Source of the DNA: Diplosphaera chodatii
Taxonomy: Eukaryota; Chlorophyta; Trebouxiophyceae; Prasiolales; Stichococcaceae
Length of the DNA: 64,000 nt
Assembly (NCBI GenBank): GCA_032358165.1
Contig: JAALGY010000001.1
Span: forward strand, 434,001 to 498,000
Reading direction: 5' to 3'
Part shown: piece after piece, positions 26,301-37,128 of the stretch
How the letters are laid out: each line of letters begins with the position of its first letter
Position numbering within the stretch: the stretch's first letter is position 1
Translations under genes and position numbers: made by a program
Notes under the pieces: model-generated
Databases searched by the model: none
The model's input: only the letters and a program-made list of their open reading frames with translations
What the model was told of the DNA's origin: nothing

Positions 26301-26406
26301 GACCCAGAACGGGACTGCAGTTGTTGCCGACCTTGTCAGGTGGGATCATGCATTGGCATTGCAGAGCTGCAGTAATGCCGCCACAAGTTGCCTAAGTGCG
26401 TGTTGA
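23385..26406 (+). CDS. Chorismate synthase, plastid-type, shikimate pathway (start unresolved)
   Basis: Catalyses EPSP to chorismate, the last step of the shikimate pathway, using reduced FMN; plastid-located in plants and algae. Exons in phase: (?)-23525, 23771-23966, 24099-24208, 24366-24533, 24686-24757, 24887-24944 with 25102-25250, 25394-25514 with 25705-25910, 26206-26406. The enzyme part is about 426 aa. Signatures: [29 protein letters not shown], the RSETDTC junction, [42 protein letters not shown] and [18 protein letters not shown]. The two His expected in the active site (GESHG and GRHDP) are present. The tail after [11 protein letters not shown] is longer than in land plants. The upstream exon (open from 23385, donor at 23525) is Ala/Ser/Arg/Gln-rich, transit-peptide-like, joins in phase 0, but has no ATG, so the true start is either in an unseen upstream exon or at the out-of-frame ATG at 23446, which I do not favour. 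Confidence 0.9.
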
Positions 26407-26991
26407 CCGGTTTGTCCAAGCGTAATCCCAGCTTCTCCTGACTGCAGTGTTTGTCTCACTGCAGTGCATAAGGCGGGCTGCTGATGAAGCAACAGCTTTG
26501 TCTGGCATTTGCGGCGGATGCCAAGGGTGTGCACGAGCCGAGGGATTGACACACAGCACTATGCAGACGCCTTGCGAGCCAAGTTGACGATGTAGAACAG
26601 AACTCCACTGATGACACGGGGTATGGGTAGAGCACAGATTTGGCGGGAAACCACCTGTGATGTTCATATGATCTGAGCTGGCAACCATGACGACTTGCGC
26701 ACCAACAAGTGCACCCGCATCCGCAGCACCAACATGCCCGCACACCGTCTGACATGCTGTCATTCGGCATGTTGTCCCCAGAATCAAGCGAGCCGTGACT
26801 TGTGTTCTGCTGTTTGCTCGATATTTTGCACGACGCACTAACTTGTGAGCAGCTGCATAGCAACAGTGAGCCAGACATCTTCCAGTCGTCCGCCTGTGCA
26901 TAAGCGACCCCCCGCCCGTTGCTGCGTCTGACGAGCTCGAGGACCGAACCTGAGGCAGGCGTCGGACCACAAGCTGCTGGGCAATACAGCG
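26407..26991. promoter_or_regulatory. Intergenic / upstream region of bZIP copy 1
   Basis: No gene was found. It contains TGACG half-sites (for example 26688-26692), the core recognised by TGA-type bZIPs, but no palindromic CACGTG or TGACGTCA. TGACG pentamers are common by chance, so this is only suggestive. Confidence 0.3.
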
Positions 26992-29900
26992 ATGCAACAG
27001 CAGCCATACTACGGCAGCCCTTTTCAACCCCCGGGAAGCACAACAGCCCCTCTCGACGGCCTGCACGACGGAACGCAGCCGTTCCTGGACGGCTTCGCCG
27101 CCGAGCTGCTACAGGGCCAGGGCTCCCTGCCGCTGGGGGACGACCTGTTTGCGGGCCTGCCCCAGCCGGCATTCCCTGCTTCACCGCGCCCAACCCCGGC
27201 CCCAAACGGCCTGCAGTATGCGCAGGTGAGCAGCGGGCTCTCAACCGCACCCTCCAGCGAGTCATTGCAATCTATTTGTGTGGGAGCGTTGCGCACAGGG
27301 TGGCACCTTGCAGCGAAGCAGCGTTATATGTACACCTGGAGGTGTGGGTGCCCGCAACGGATGGCATGTGATTTGCAGGGCAACGGGCTGCCAGGCTACG
27401 GGCAGCAGCTAGGAGCGCAGCCCTTGGGGGGTCTGCCTGCACCGCCACGTGGGCGCAGCTTCCCGCCGATCCCGCTGCCAGCGCACGCGCAGCAGCCGGT
27501 GCTCGGCGTGCAGCAGCCCCAGCACAACGGCGCCCAGCTGCAACGTGCCACCGACAGTTTCGGCAGCTCTGGCGGCGCGGGCAATGCTGCGGGAGCGCCC
27601 CACCCAACCTCGTCGGGCGGCAGTGATGGCGCAGTCGACTTCGCATCCGAGGTACAGTAGCGCCAACACGTGACAGCATCGTGTAGTCCTGTGCATCCAT
27701 CGTGCAGGGAAGTGGCGTGTATGAAAGGTGTTTAGCGCACGCCCCTTGCATCGAATTGCCAGCTAGCCTAATTGAGGTCTGCTATGTTATAGGGGCCACA
27801 GATACCCAAGAGCAGACCATCACCATCACCATCATCATGATCACTTCGTTGTTGGCCTCACCTACCTGCACGGGCTGCAGGTGAATCGAGCGACAGGTCT
27901 TGATGGGCATGACAGGCGGCAGGTGACAAAGTTCAAGGAGAAGAACCGCACCGCACAAAAACGCTACCGCGAGCGCCAGAAGAGCAAGTTGACAGAAAGC
28001 GAGGAGCGGGTAGCTGAGCTGGCGGCCAAGCTACAGCAGCTGCAGGTGGAAAAGGTGTGCACTCCGAATGAGAAATGCTGTCAGTCCGATCATTATCTCA
28101 AACATGTTAGCTTCCTAGCGGTTTTGGCATCTGTCCACTTCCCTGCATTTGCTCACTTGTTGGTTTGAGGTATACATTGGTGTGTGGATGCTTATCTCGC
28201 GGGTTCCTAATTTACCTGACGCATTTGCAGGAGTCGTTGGCATCTCGAAATGCACTGCTGGAGCGCTTCCTGTCCATGCAGCAGGTGACAGCAGCCGACA
28301 AGCATGCACCAGTGTATGGTATATCTTGTCATTTGCTACCCATGCAGTCACTCACTCGTCGGGGATGCAGGCACGCAAGATGTCGCGCAGGTATCAGAGA
28401 ACCGAACCTTTGACAATATGATTGCCTGTGATGTTGCAGGCACAGGCCAATGGGGGCGGCACGGCGCTGATCGAGAATGAGGGCAGCGCCTGGTGGGTGT
28501 CACCGTGCCCATCCATCGCCGGGCTTGCTGTTGCCCTTTCGTCCCTTTTTGTGCGCATGCGCGCCTGCAGCCGCAGCTGCGTGAGCTTGCAGATGTACCA
28601 CTGGAGACGACAGCGCTGAAGACGGGTGGGCGTCGGCTGGGCGCAGGTGGCTGGATGCCCACACCCGACGGCTGGTGGAGGAGACGCTGGACCTCACCGG
28701 CGAGCTCACCTTCACGGTGCGCCACCCTCTTCACCTGTGCGCTGGCTTCAGATCTGTGCGCTGGCTTCACTTTGGCTTGCACGCTGAGTTGCCATGCACC
28801 TTGGAACCTTGGTCCTTCACATTGCCATCTGACCACCACACGCTGCGATGATTGTTTAGTACCATGTATGCTGAAGTGCAACCACTTGCATGAGCTAAGA
28901 CGCCTCTTCCAACTGGCTGGCGAGCGCGGCAAGCTGGCAAAGACGCAGTTGTGTTGGCGCGTCATACACACGCTGAACCCGAGTGCGGCGGCTGCTGTAG
29001 GTGCGGCCGGGGGCGCCCGTGCGGATGACCCGGGAGCAGGTGGCGCAGCTGCCCATGCAGGAGTTCACCGCGCTGTGGAAGGTGCACCTTCCTTATGTGC
29101 AATTCGTCATGGGAAATCACATCCAGGCGGTGCACAGTGTTTAGGCCCACGAGCTTGTGCTTGCTGTAGCAGTGGCATGTGCGTGGCCCTAGAGTGGTGT
29201 GAGGGCGTCTATGCTGCAAGCGCTATGCACCCTGTGCAGGGAGTACACGTAAGCCTAATTAAACCTGCATGCTGCAGGAGTACATCAACACCTATGCAGA
29301 CTGCCTAGTCAGGGCCAACGGCGATGCTGAGTCGCCAGACGGCAAGCGACTGGTGCGCTGGTGCTGAAGTGGAACATCTCCCCATTTGAAAGCCCGACAG
29401 CCTATGCCGCCACTAACTAGTTCGTGTTGCAAGTTGGGTGACAGTGGCTTGCTGACTCAAAATGACGGCAGTCCAAGCACTCAATGACTGTGCCTGTCTG
29501 CAGGCACGCCTGGTCTTTGAGGCAGGACAGATCAAGGTAAGACCTCAGGCTTTTGAACCGGTGCTGCTGCATATATCCACAATCGGTCTCGTGGTCGTGT
29601 TGGCCGCGTGCCCGAGTGCTGCGAGTCCCATGTCTTCGTGCCCGTACACAATCTGACAATCCAGTTCGGAGCCAGAAGCGGACAGAAACGTGCCAACGTC
29701 CTGATGATATGTAACACGCAGGCCTGCATTGCGCTAACATACCCGGACCGCATCCACTCCTTCAATATGGCGCACATGCCGCAGCCGGCGGCGGACGAGC
29801 TGAACCCCAACAGCAGCAGCAGCCCCAGCAGCAGCAGCAATGCCGCCGCCGCGCCGGCGTCCGACGAGGCGAGGGCGCTGCTCAAGTCCGTCAACCTGAC

Positions 29901-31640
29901 GCCGGACCAGCGGGCGGTGCTGATCTGCCTGCGCCGCATGTGAGTGGCTGTTGCTACGACGGACAAACTCTTAACAATCAAGACACATGCTCATGCGCTG
30001 ATCCAGCGGTGCTGCAGTCGAGCACTGCACAATCGGCACTGCATGTCCAGTCATCAGACATGCAGTGCAGGTGTCAGGCGTGCCCGACTGCAGTTGCAGG
30101 CTGCAGTCCCGTTGCAAGTATGCGCTGCTGGCCTCCTTGCATGTCCCATGAAGAACACAGAGGCTGCTGGACACAGAAGGTTTCCTGATATGTCGATTGC
30201 ATCCGCCACCCATAGGTACCTGACCAATCTTGGCGTGCTCGTCTCGCGGCGGAGGCGCCTCTCTGGCGCGCTGCAGGTGTGACCCCCATGACACTCTTCT
30301 GAAGCACATCCAGGCTTGTCCCAGCAGGCATAGCATGGCAGTCGCAGTCACAGCATGCCCTCTCGCTTGCAATTCGCACTAGTATGCACCCCACGTGTCC
30401 ACTCGCTGTCTGCATGCTGGTGCCGCAGGCGAGCCTGCCAGGCGGGGAGCGCGCCGTTGGCACTGAGTACCTGCAGAGCGTGGCCACCATGGTGAGGTCA
30501 TGCCATGCTGCAGCTGTGCCGTGCTGGCGCCATTTGCTTGTCGCAGGGTTCATGTGCACTTGCCGCCCGATGCAGATTCCACGGTTGGGCTGGTGCATAC
30601 CATGCTGCGCTGTGATTTACCCACGAGTTGCATTGCCTCCACAACACGCTCATCTGGACTTCAACACCCTGGACTGCAGGACAAGCTGCGGGACACGCTG
30701 CGCGACGAGCACAGCTTCCTGGTGCAGTTCATGGTGACGGTGTGGCGGCGGTGCCTGACGCCCTTCCAGGCCGCCACGCTGCACATCCAGGTGCGCGGGG
30801 CCTGGCGTGTGTCTCTGCCGGCAATGCATCTGCATGCATGCCACATGCACATGCACATATCTGAGTGCTGATGCCAACGGTGTCCCTGACACCAGCACAC
30901 TGGCTGATGCAGGCATTTCCCGCGTTGCCGGACATACTGGCGCTCATCAACGCCTTGGCAGAGGAGGTACAGTGCTGCTGCCGCTACTGCTTTTGCAAAG
31001 TCAGCGACAAAGATGGAAATCATACTGCCTCTTTGCCTCTTGCACTTTGCCTATAAACGCTGCACTGAATCGTCTCCCACATGCATAAGTCTTGGCACTG
31101 TAGACATAAGAGTATGTGCCACTACAGGAGGGGGAGCCAACTTACTCCGCACTCCTGCACCAGGGCGCCACCAGTGGTGAGCCATGTGCTGACGCACACT
31201 TGACAATGCTCTATGCATCATCTCCACCATGCCGTGCGGCTCGCTGCATGCCACAGCAGAGGCAGACCACTCAAGTGCACTTACAGCACAACATTGCAGT
31301 GCAATGCTGATGTCGCCGATGTTGCTCACCATAAGCGCTGCGCCAGCGCATGCCGCTTGTTCTGTGGCTACATTCCCCACAGCATGCACCCACATTCGCT
31401 TGATGCGCTGCAGGGGACGGCACGGCACTGCTGCCACTGGACTCCGCGGTGGCGCTGCTGCCGGCCAGCCTGGGCGAATTCGGCATCAAGCACGTCGAGT
31501 TCGAGGAGCAGCAGCAGCAGCTGCTGAAGCGCGAGGCCAGCGCCGACGGTCGCGGCGGCGGCAGCGGGGCGGCAGCTGCAGCAGCGGGTGCGCAGGCGGG
31601 CAGCCCCGCAAACAGCGGCAGCGCAGGGCGGCCTGCATGA
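26992..31640 (+). CDS. bZIP transcription factor, tandem copy 1 (16 exons, 595 aa)
   Basis: Exons in phase: 26992-27225, 27379-27651, 27923-28054, 28231-28284, 28440-28492, 28647-28716, 29001-29081, 29278-29352, 29504-29536, 29722-29939, 30216-30276, 30429-30491, 30680-30790, 30913-30966, 31128-31176, 31414-31640. Residues 1-169 are Gln/Pro/Gly-rich, a probable activation region. The bZIP spans about 172-231: basic region NRTAQKRYRERQK with N-x7-R, and Leu at d positions 25, 32, 39 and 46 from that Asn. The C-terminal half has WWLDAHTRRLVEE, MQEFTALWKEYINTY, LTPDQRAVLICLRRMYL, then LRDTLRDEHSFLVQF and WRRCLTPFQAATLHIQ, shared with the next three genes. An Asn/Ser tract interrupts it near residue 365. 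The tail is Gly/Ala/Gln-rich. Expected to act in the nucleus as a dimer; targets unknown. Confidence 0.9.
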
Positions 31641-32363
31641 CGCCCAGGCGCTTGGTAGCTCACAGTGGCTGAACAGCAGGCGGCGATGCTGGCCACATCA
31701 TGACAGGTGGTTTCAAGACGCAAGCGGGATCCTTGTGTCTTCTTGCAATCTCAGCCTTCGGCAGAGTTGTTCATTGTGGGGTGCCTTGCATCTGGCGCAA
31801 GCAGCACCTCTTATACTCAGCTGAACAGCGTGATGCTGCAGCATTACCGGTATGTGACTCAGGAGGCAGAATGTTTCTCTACATCATGAATGATGAATGA
31901 ATGTACATTCTGCTTTTGACCACTCTGACAACATGGTTTCAAGCCGCAACCATCTGATGTAGCACTATTACTGATCTGCTCGCTTGCCAAAATGCCGTCC
32001 TTCCTGCGCAGTTCCCCTTTCGGCGGTCCCGCCTTTTCGGCCGGACCTGCCTGATAGGTCTCACAGTACTACTCATCCATGACTGCCCATGTGAGCAGAT
32101 GCCAGGTGGCGGGCACCTGACGTCACGGCCACAGCGACCCGCACTGCGCTCAACCACATTGACCCTGCGGCCGTGGTGGTTTCGCCCGGAAATTGCTTAT
32201 CAGTTTTCATCGCATGTTCTGGTGACCTGCACGGATACAGTCAGCACAGAAGATCGTGCACTTTAACACGGCTGCAGCAGCAAACTCCACTGCTGGATCC
32301 TGAGCGCAGCCTGCTGCCTGCTTTGCGCCAGTGCATGGTCAGGATAGCGTGAAGTAAACCGTA
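31641..32363. promoter_or_regulatory. Intergenic / upstream region of bZIP copy 2
   Basis: No coding exon is supported. The most notable element is a perfect TGACGTCA palindrome at 32118-32125. The rest holds the copy 1 3' UTR and presumably the copy 2 5' UTR. Confidence 0.5.
32118..32125. promoter_or_regulatory. TGACGTCA palindrome (CRE/C-box, bZIP dimer site) upstream of bZIP copy 2
   Basis: The exact 8-base palindrome lies 239 bases before the ATG at 32364. It is the optimal site for many bZIP dimers, including CREB/ATF and TGA-type factors that recognise TGACG. A chance exact match is expected roughly once per 65 kb at equal base composition, so its place in the promoter of a bZIP gene deserves attention. 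Function is inferred. Confidence 0.55.
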
Positions 32364-35300
32364 ATGATGTCGGGTGCCATGCCCTATGGCCACCGGCAGC
32401 CTGACGTCCTCGCCTTTCTGGACCAGCCGCTCGGTGATTTCAGCGCGTTAGTCACCCCGGCCACGCAGCCCTGCCCGCCACTAGGCACCCAGCTCACCGA
32501 CAGCTACAGCCTGACGCACTATGCGCACCCGTCGGCCTGGCCGCAGACGACACAGGGCTTAAAGGACGAGGGTGCCGCTTACACCATGCCGCAGGCGCCG
32601 CTGCACTACCCTACGCAGCCGCTGCCGCCGCTGGCCCTGCAGCCCGGCCACTGGCAGCAGGACGGCGGCAGCACGCGCACCAGCTCCCACGACACCGTGC
32701 ACCACTACCGCCCATCCCCCCCTGCAGCGGGCGGCAGCGCGGACGCCGTGTCGCCGCCCGAGCTGGACCGCCGCAGCAGCAGCGCCCGGACTGGATCGAG
32801 CTCCGGCCACGACAGCCTGCAGGTCGGCCTGAGTTCATTCGCTGCTGTGTCTTGCTGCTACGCTCACAACGCTGCTGTTGGTGATGCAGCCGATACACTG
32901 GCGCACAGCACTGAGTGTTACAGCAAGTGCGAGGTTTCTCCATGTGGCGGAGTCCAGCATGGAGAGGACCTGGATCCTCCTTGGGTGCAGGGGGCGCTGG
33001 CGGCGGTGCAGCAGGAGGAGGAGGAGGACGCGGCGCAGGACGCGCAGCGCTCCAGGGCGGCCGCGAACCGCATGCGGCAGCACAACCGCTCGGCGCAGCG
33101 CCGCTACCGGGAGAAGCAGCGGGTGACTGCTGAGGCCACCCCTGCAGACACAGCCGCTGTGGTTGCAATCCCTGCTGGAGCTGCGACGCACATAGCGTGT
33201 GCCCGATCTCATTTTTGTGACGGCAATGTGAGTGGCAGGTGAGCGCATGATGTCATCATTGCAGGCAAAGCTTGCGGAGTCAGATCAGAAGGTGGCGGAG
33301 CTCACCGAGCAGATCCGCACGCTGGAGATGCAGAAGGTGCGTCGCGGGTCCGAAACTGTTCCCGGGGGCTGTGCAGGCCGCATGGGCTGCAACAGAGAAC
33401 ACCAGACACCCTGCTTTCTGCGTCCAGACAGTGCGCAGCCAGCGAGCATCAGCGAGCTTCGACGCAATACATCATCGCATATCTGCGCAGGAGTCGTTGG
33501 CGCTGCGGAACTCGCTGCTGGAGAAGCTGGTGAGCATGCGGGCGGCGCAGGCGGCCAGCAGCGGCGCGTCAGTCGTGCAGGCAGCACCAGCAGCCTGGTG
33601 CGCCGTCTCCTTCTGGCAGTGCATTGGTGGCAACACAACTGGGCGATCGCGGCCGTCCGGGTAGCAGTATCACTGCGCATCGCCGCATAGGCGGTCCAAC
33701 TGCAAGTGCAGGGCTGCAAGGCTGCTGCGGGTGTTTGGGCTTGGCCATCTTGGCAACCTTGCCATCTTGGCGACCTTGCCCTACCGAAAGCTCTGACGAA
33801 GGCCTGGAAGCAAACCACTGCACTGCGCTCATGACAGGTGGCTGGATGCGCCGACGCGGCTGCTGCTGGAGGACATGCTGGGCCTCGGGCCCACCGTCAC
33901 AGTCAGCGTGCGGCGGGGCCTGCCGACGGTGGTGCTGACGCAGCAGCAGGTGCGAGAGGCATGTGTACTGCAGGACAGGCGATGTTCTACACATGTACCA
34001 GCAGAGGCAGGGCAGCCTGCGGACTAAAGCCTAGTGTGATCAACATCAGCACATGCCTACCCCGATTTCGACGCCGGTCATGTACAGCTTGATGTTCCAG
34101 TCGCCGACGCTCAGCATGGTGTCCTGTTAAACGTGCAGGTGGTCGATCTGGGGCAGCAGGAGTACCAGCGCATCTGGCACCAGTACATCAATGCCTTTGC
34201 GGAGGCGCTCATCGCGCCCGGCGCGGACGACCCCAGCTGCGCCGCCGGCAAGCACGTGGTGAGGCCCGCTGCCTGTGTTCACCCAGCACTGTGCTGTCGT
34301 TCCAGCTGCAGGCAGGCACGATTGTATGTGCTGGCTGAGGACGCAGCCTCGGCGCCTGGCTCCAGCTGCGGGCGTCAGCTGCCGAGCGCCTGCTGCCTGC
34401 ACTCTCTGCTGGCAGTGAGGCGCCGAAGTGCAGCCGTGGTACATTTACTCATGGCCGCTGACAGCACGCGGTGTGGCGGCTGCAGGACGCGCTGCTGCTG
34501 GAGGCGTTTGGCTTCCAGTGCGCCATGGCGCTGGCGCGGCCCGAGTGGGCGCACGCGATGCACATGCACACGGCGCTGTCGGGGGCCAACAGCCGGCAGC
34601 GCGGGGCGGCCGAGGCGCTGCGCATGCTGAACCTGCGGCCGCAGCAGGTATAGTACGATCCGCACAGGATGCGCAGCATGCCTCGCTGCTGTGGCCCGTA
34701 CACCGAGGACACAACCAGGCAGCAGGCAGCCTGTTGCGGTGCATGTGTTGCACATGGCACTGATGTGCAGACGTTGATATGCAGACGTCTTCCTGCACTG
34801 GCACATGTGCAACCCTCTAAGCCTGCTGAACACGATGAGATGAGGAGACAGCTGTCGCAGACGGGTGTATCATGTCCCGCAGCGCAAGGTGCTGCTGGAG
34901 CTGCGGAAGCTGTATGTGCGTAACCTGGCTGGCATGGTGGCGCGCCGCGAGTGCCTCATGGCCGCCATTCAGGTGCGCTCTTCAGGACTGAAAGGCGAGG
35001 TCCTGACCACTCTATTCTAGTGTGACCACTTGCTGCGCTTTGCCAGCTATGCTTGGCGCTGCAGAGACATTCCCGAGCCTGCGCTGTAGATGTGCAATTG
35101 GCTACGTAGGCTCCTGGCCGCTCCTGGGATGCCAGGCCTCTCATTGCGAGCATGCTTCTCGTACATACCTTGTCCAGGCTGCCTCTCGTTTCGCGATAGC
35201 AGACAAGGGGCTGAAACTGCCATTATGTCGGCAGGCGGGGACAGACAGCCGGCTCACGGGCATCGAACATGCAGATGACCTGCGTGATGTGCTGCGTGAG

Positions 35301-35940
35301 GTGTGCTCCAACTTCATTGTGTTGTGTTGTGTTGTGCCTGACTGTAGATTGTTCAGCACTCGCTGTCTTTCTATTGAAATCAGTGGCAGACACGTCCTTT
35401 TGAGCAACCGGCGCTAAGGTGTGTCAGTGCTCACGGTGCCAGCTCTAGCGCATTCCCCCTGCCGCTGTCTGCAGGAGCACAGCCTGTGGTGCCAGTTCCA
35501 GCTGTGCGTGTGGCGGCAGGTGCTGTCGCCCTTCCAGGCCGCCAGCCTGATGCTCCAGGTGCCTCCCACTTCCTGCTGCCCCTGTGTTTCATGTTGCACG
35601 CCATCACCCATTTGGTAGGAATTTCTCCCCTGGAACTCCTCACCTTTGGTTGACGGTATGTCCGTCAAATCATGCAACCTGGTCCAGCACGCAGCAGCAG
35701 GTCATCTGGCAGCAATGGCGGGTTGCTGTCCTGCAGTCGTACCCCTCCAAGGCAGACACCATGGCCGTGCTGGAGGTGCTCGCAGCCGAGTCCGGGCAGC
35801 CATCCTACGCGGAGCTCATGGCAGAGGCCGCCGCAACGCCAGAGGCGAACATCCGGCCTCTGGACGCAGCGCTCGCAATGGTGCCGCAATGCCTGGCCGA
35901 CGCTGGATTCAGCCACAGAAGCAATCGCAGCGTGACGTGA
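32364..35940 (+). CDS. bZIP transcription factor, tandem copy 2 (11 exons, 534 aa)
   Basis: Exons in phase: 32364-32822, 32991-33122, 33265-33336, 33491-33597, 33838-33949, 34139-34255, 34486-34647, 34883-34972, 35235-35300, 35475-35558, 35737-35940. Two ATGs are adjacent (32364, 32367). Residues 1-153 are Pro/Ser/His/Gln-rich. A Glu stretch (QQEEEEDAAQDAQ) precedes basic region NRSAQRRYREKQR. Leu occupies d positions 25, 32, 39 and 46 from the invariant Asn (AEL, RTL, ESL, SLL). The C-terminal region matches copy 1 in order: WLDAPTRLLLEDMLGLG, YQRIWHQYINAFAEALI, RKVLLELRKLYVRNL, LRDVLREEHSLWCQFQ and WRQVLSPFQAASLMLQSYPS. It has fewer introns than copies 1 and 3. It is the most clearly intact canonical member with copy 1; function beyond DNA binding is unknown. 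Confidence 0.9.
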
Positions 35941-37128
35941 TGATGGTTCAGGAAGCAGCTTCCGCTGTTCAGTCAGGTGTGCCAGCTGCGGGGTTGATGA
36001 ACGTTGGTAGCTTTTCATACTCCTTCGTTTCTGTACGTGAATCGTGGTTGGGGTTGGATGGGACTCTTTCTGTGCATTGCACTTTGGTTGCAGATGCATG
36101 GTGTTGAATGACCCAGTATGCAGCGGCATGTGTGCATGGACTCATCACGGTGACATTCGTCGGCTACCGCCAAGCTTGGTATTGCCGTAGCTGCAGATGC
36201 ACAATCGATTGTAAGTGACCAAGTTGGTCGCCTCTTTCCTGTTGCTGCTTCTGAGGCTTGTCCTTCTGACGATAACATGCCGCCGATCCATCCACTGTAC
36301 GAGGACATTGAACAGTCTACCAAACACCTACTGCACGAAAGGAGCCTGCCCAGAAGGCGGGTGCACCCCTTCCGTCTTCAAAACCAGTGTCGGCTGCCGT
36401 GCAGAATCAAATCAACTCGCGTCGCCGGACGCTTGAGAAGATTACAGGCGGCAGTCCAAATGGGGATGACGGCCTTCGCAGTTGCGTGCGCCGTGCTGTT
36501 GCTAGGTGAGCCAATCAGGTAGCTGGCTGCAGTGGTACCTGCGGCAACCCCCGTTGCCGCCGGCGCCTGCACTGCGCTGTCAGAAGTTATAGTTGTCTGT
36601 AAACCATTCAATGCGACGACCAGGACCCAATGTACTTGGGCGATGGGCCAGCGGTACCAAACGTCGCGGGTGATGGCCTTTCTGCAGCTCTGTTTGTCGA
36701 GCCGTGCGCTCATATCGCCAGCCCCTTTCACTCGAATATCTTGAAATGCCTGACATCCTTCCGAAATGCATTGTTAGCAGGACGGCGCGTCCCGTCCCTG
36801 CCGTAGCTCCGGACACGTTGTCTGACGACAAACAGCTTAGGTAGATGCTGCTGCTGATGTGCTGTTCGCAAATGATCTTAGCGCCAGAGACCCGTCAGCA
36901 TATACTACACAACCCAAAGCGAGCTTGGTCGGACCCGATATAGTTGAAGCGGCGCACACTGTATGTGATGTGGCGCCGCCCATCTACCCACCCCTCGGTT
37001 CGATGCTGCGATCTTCTGCTCCTTGCTCGGCCATTCCAGGGAGGCAACGTAATCCTGGCTTGTAATTTCATGACGATGCACCTTCATTATCCCACCATAT
37101 TCACCGGTGGTGATGGTTGTGTTTCCAG
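35941..37128 (+). other. Region upstream of the unknown gene; possible unresolved 5' exons
   Basis: Two open stretches look partly coding: about 36319-36504 (reads ..ARKEPAQKAGAPLPSSKP.. then RRTLEKITGGSPNGDDGLR) and about 36522-36680 (VVPAATPVAAGACTALSEV). I could not join them in phase to each other or to the exon at 37129. They may be 5' exons of the next gene, part of a decayed gene, or chance. No promoter element is evident. Confidence 0.3.

Noticed and set aside
27811..27840. CAT/CAC repeat that would encode a His run
   Set aside because: It lies in the intron between exons 2 and 3 of bZIP copy 1 under the phase-consistent model.
33745..33778. 17-base tandem repeat (ccatcttggcaaccttg x2)
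   Set aside because: Real but intronic in bZIP copy 2, with no apparent role.
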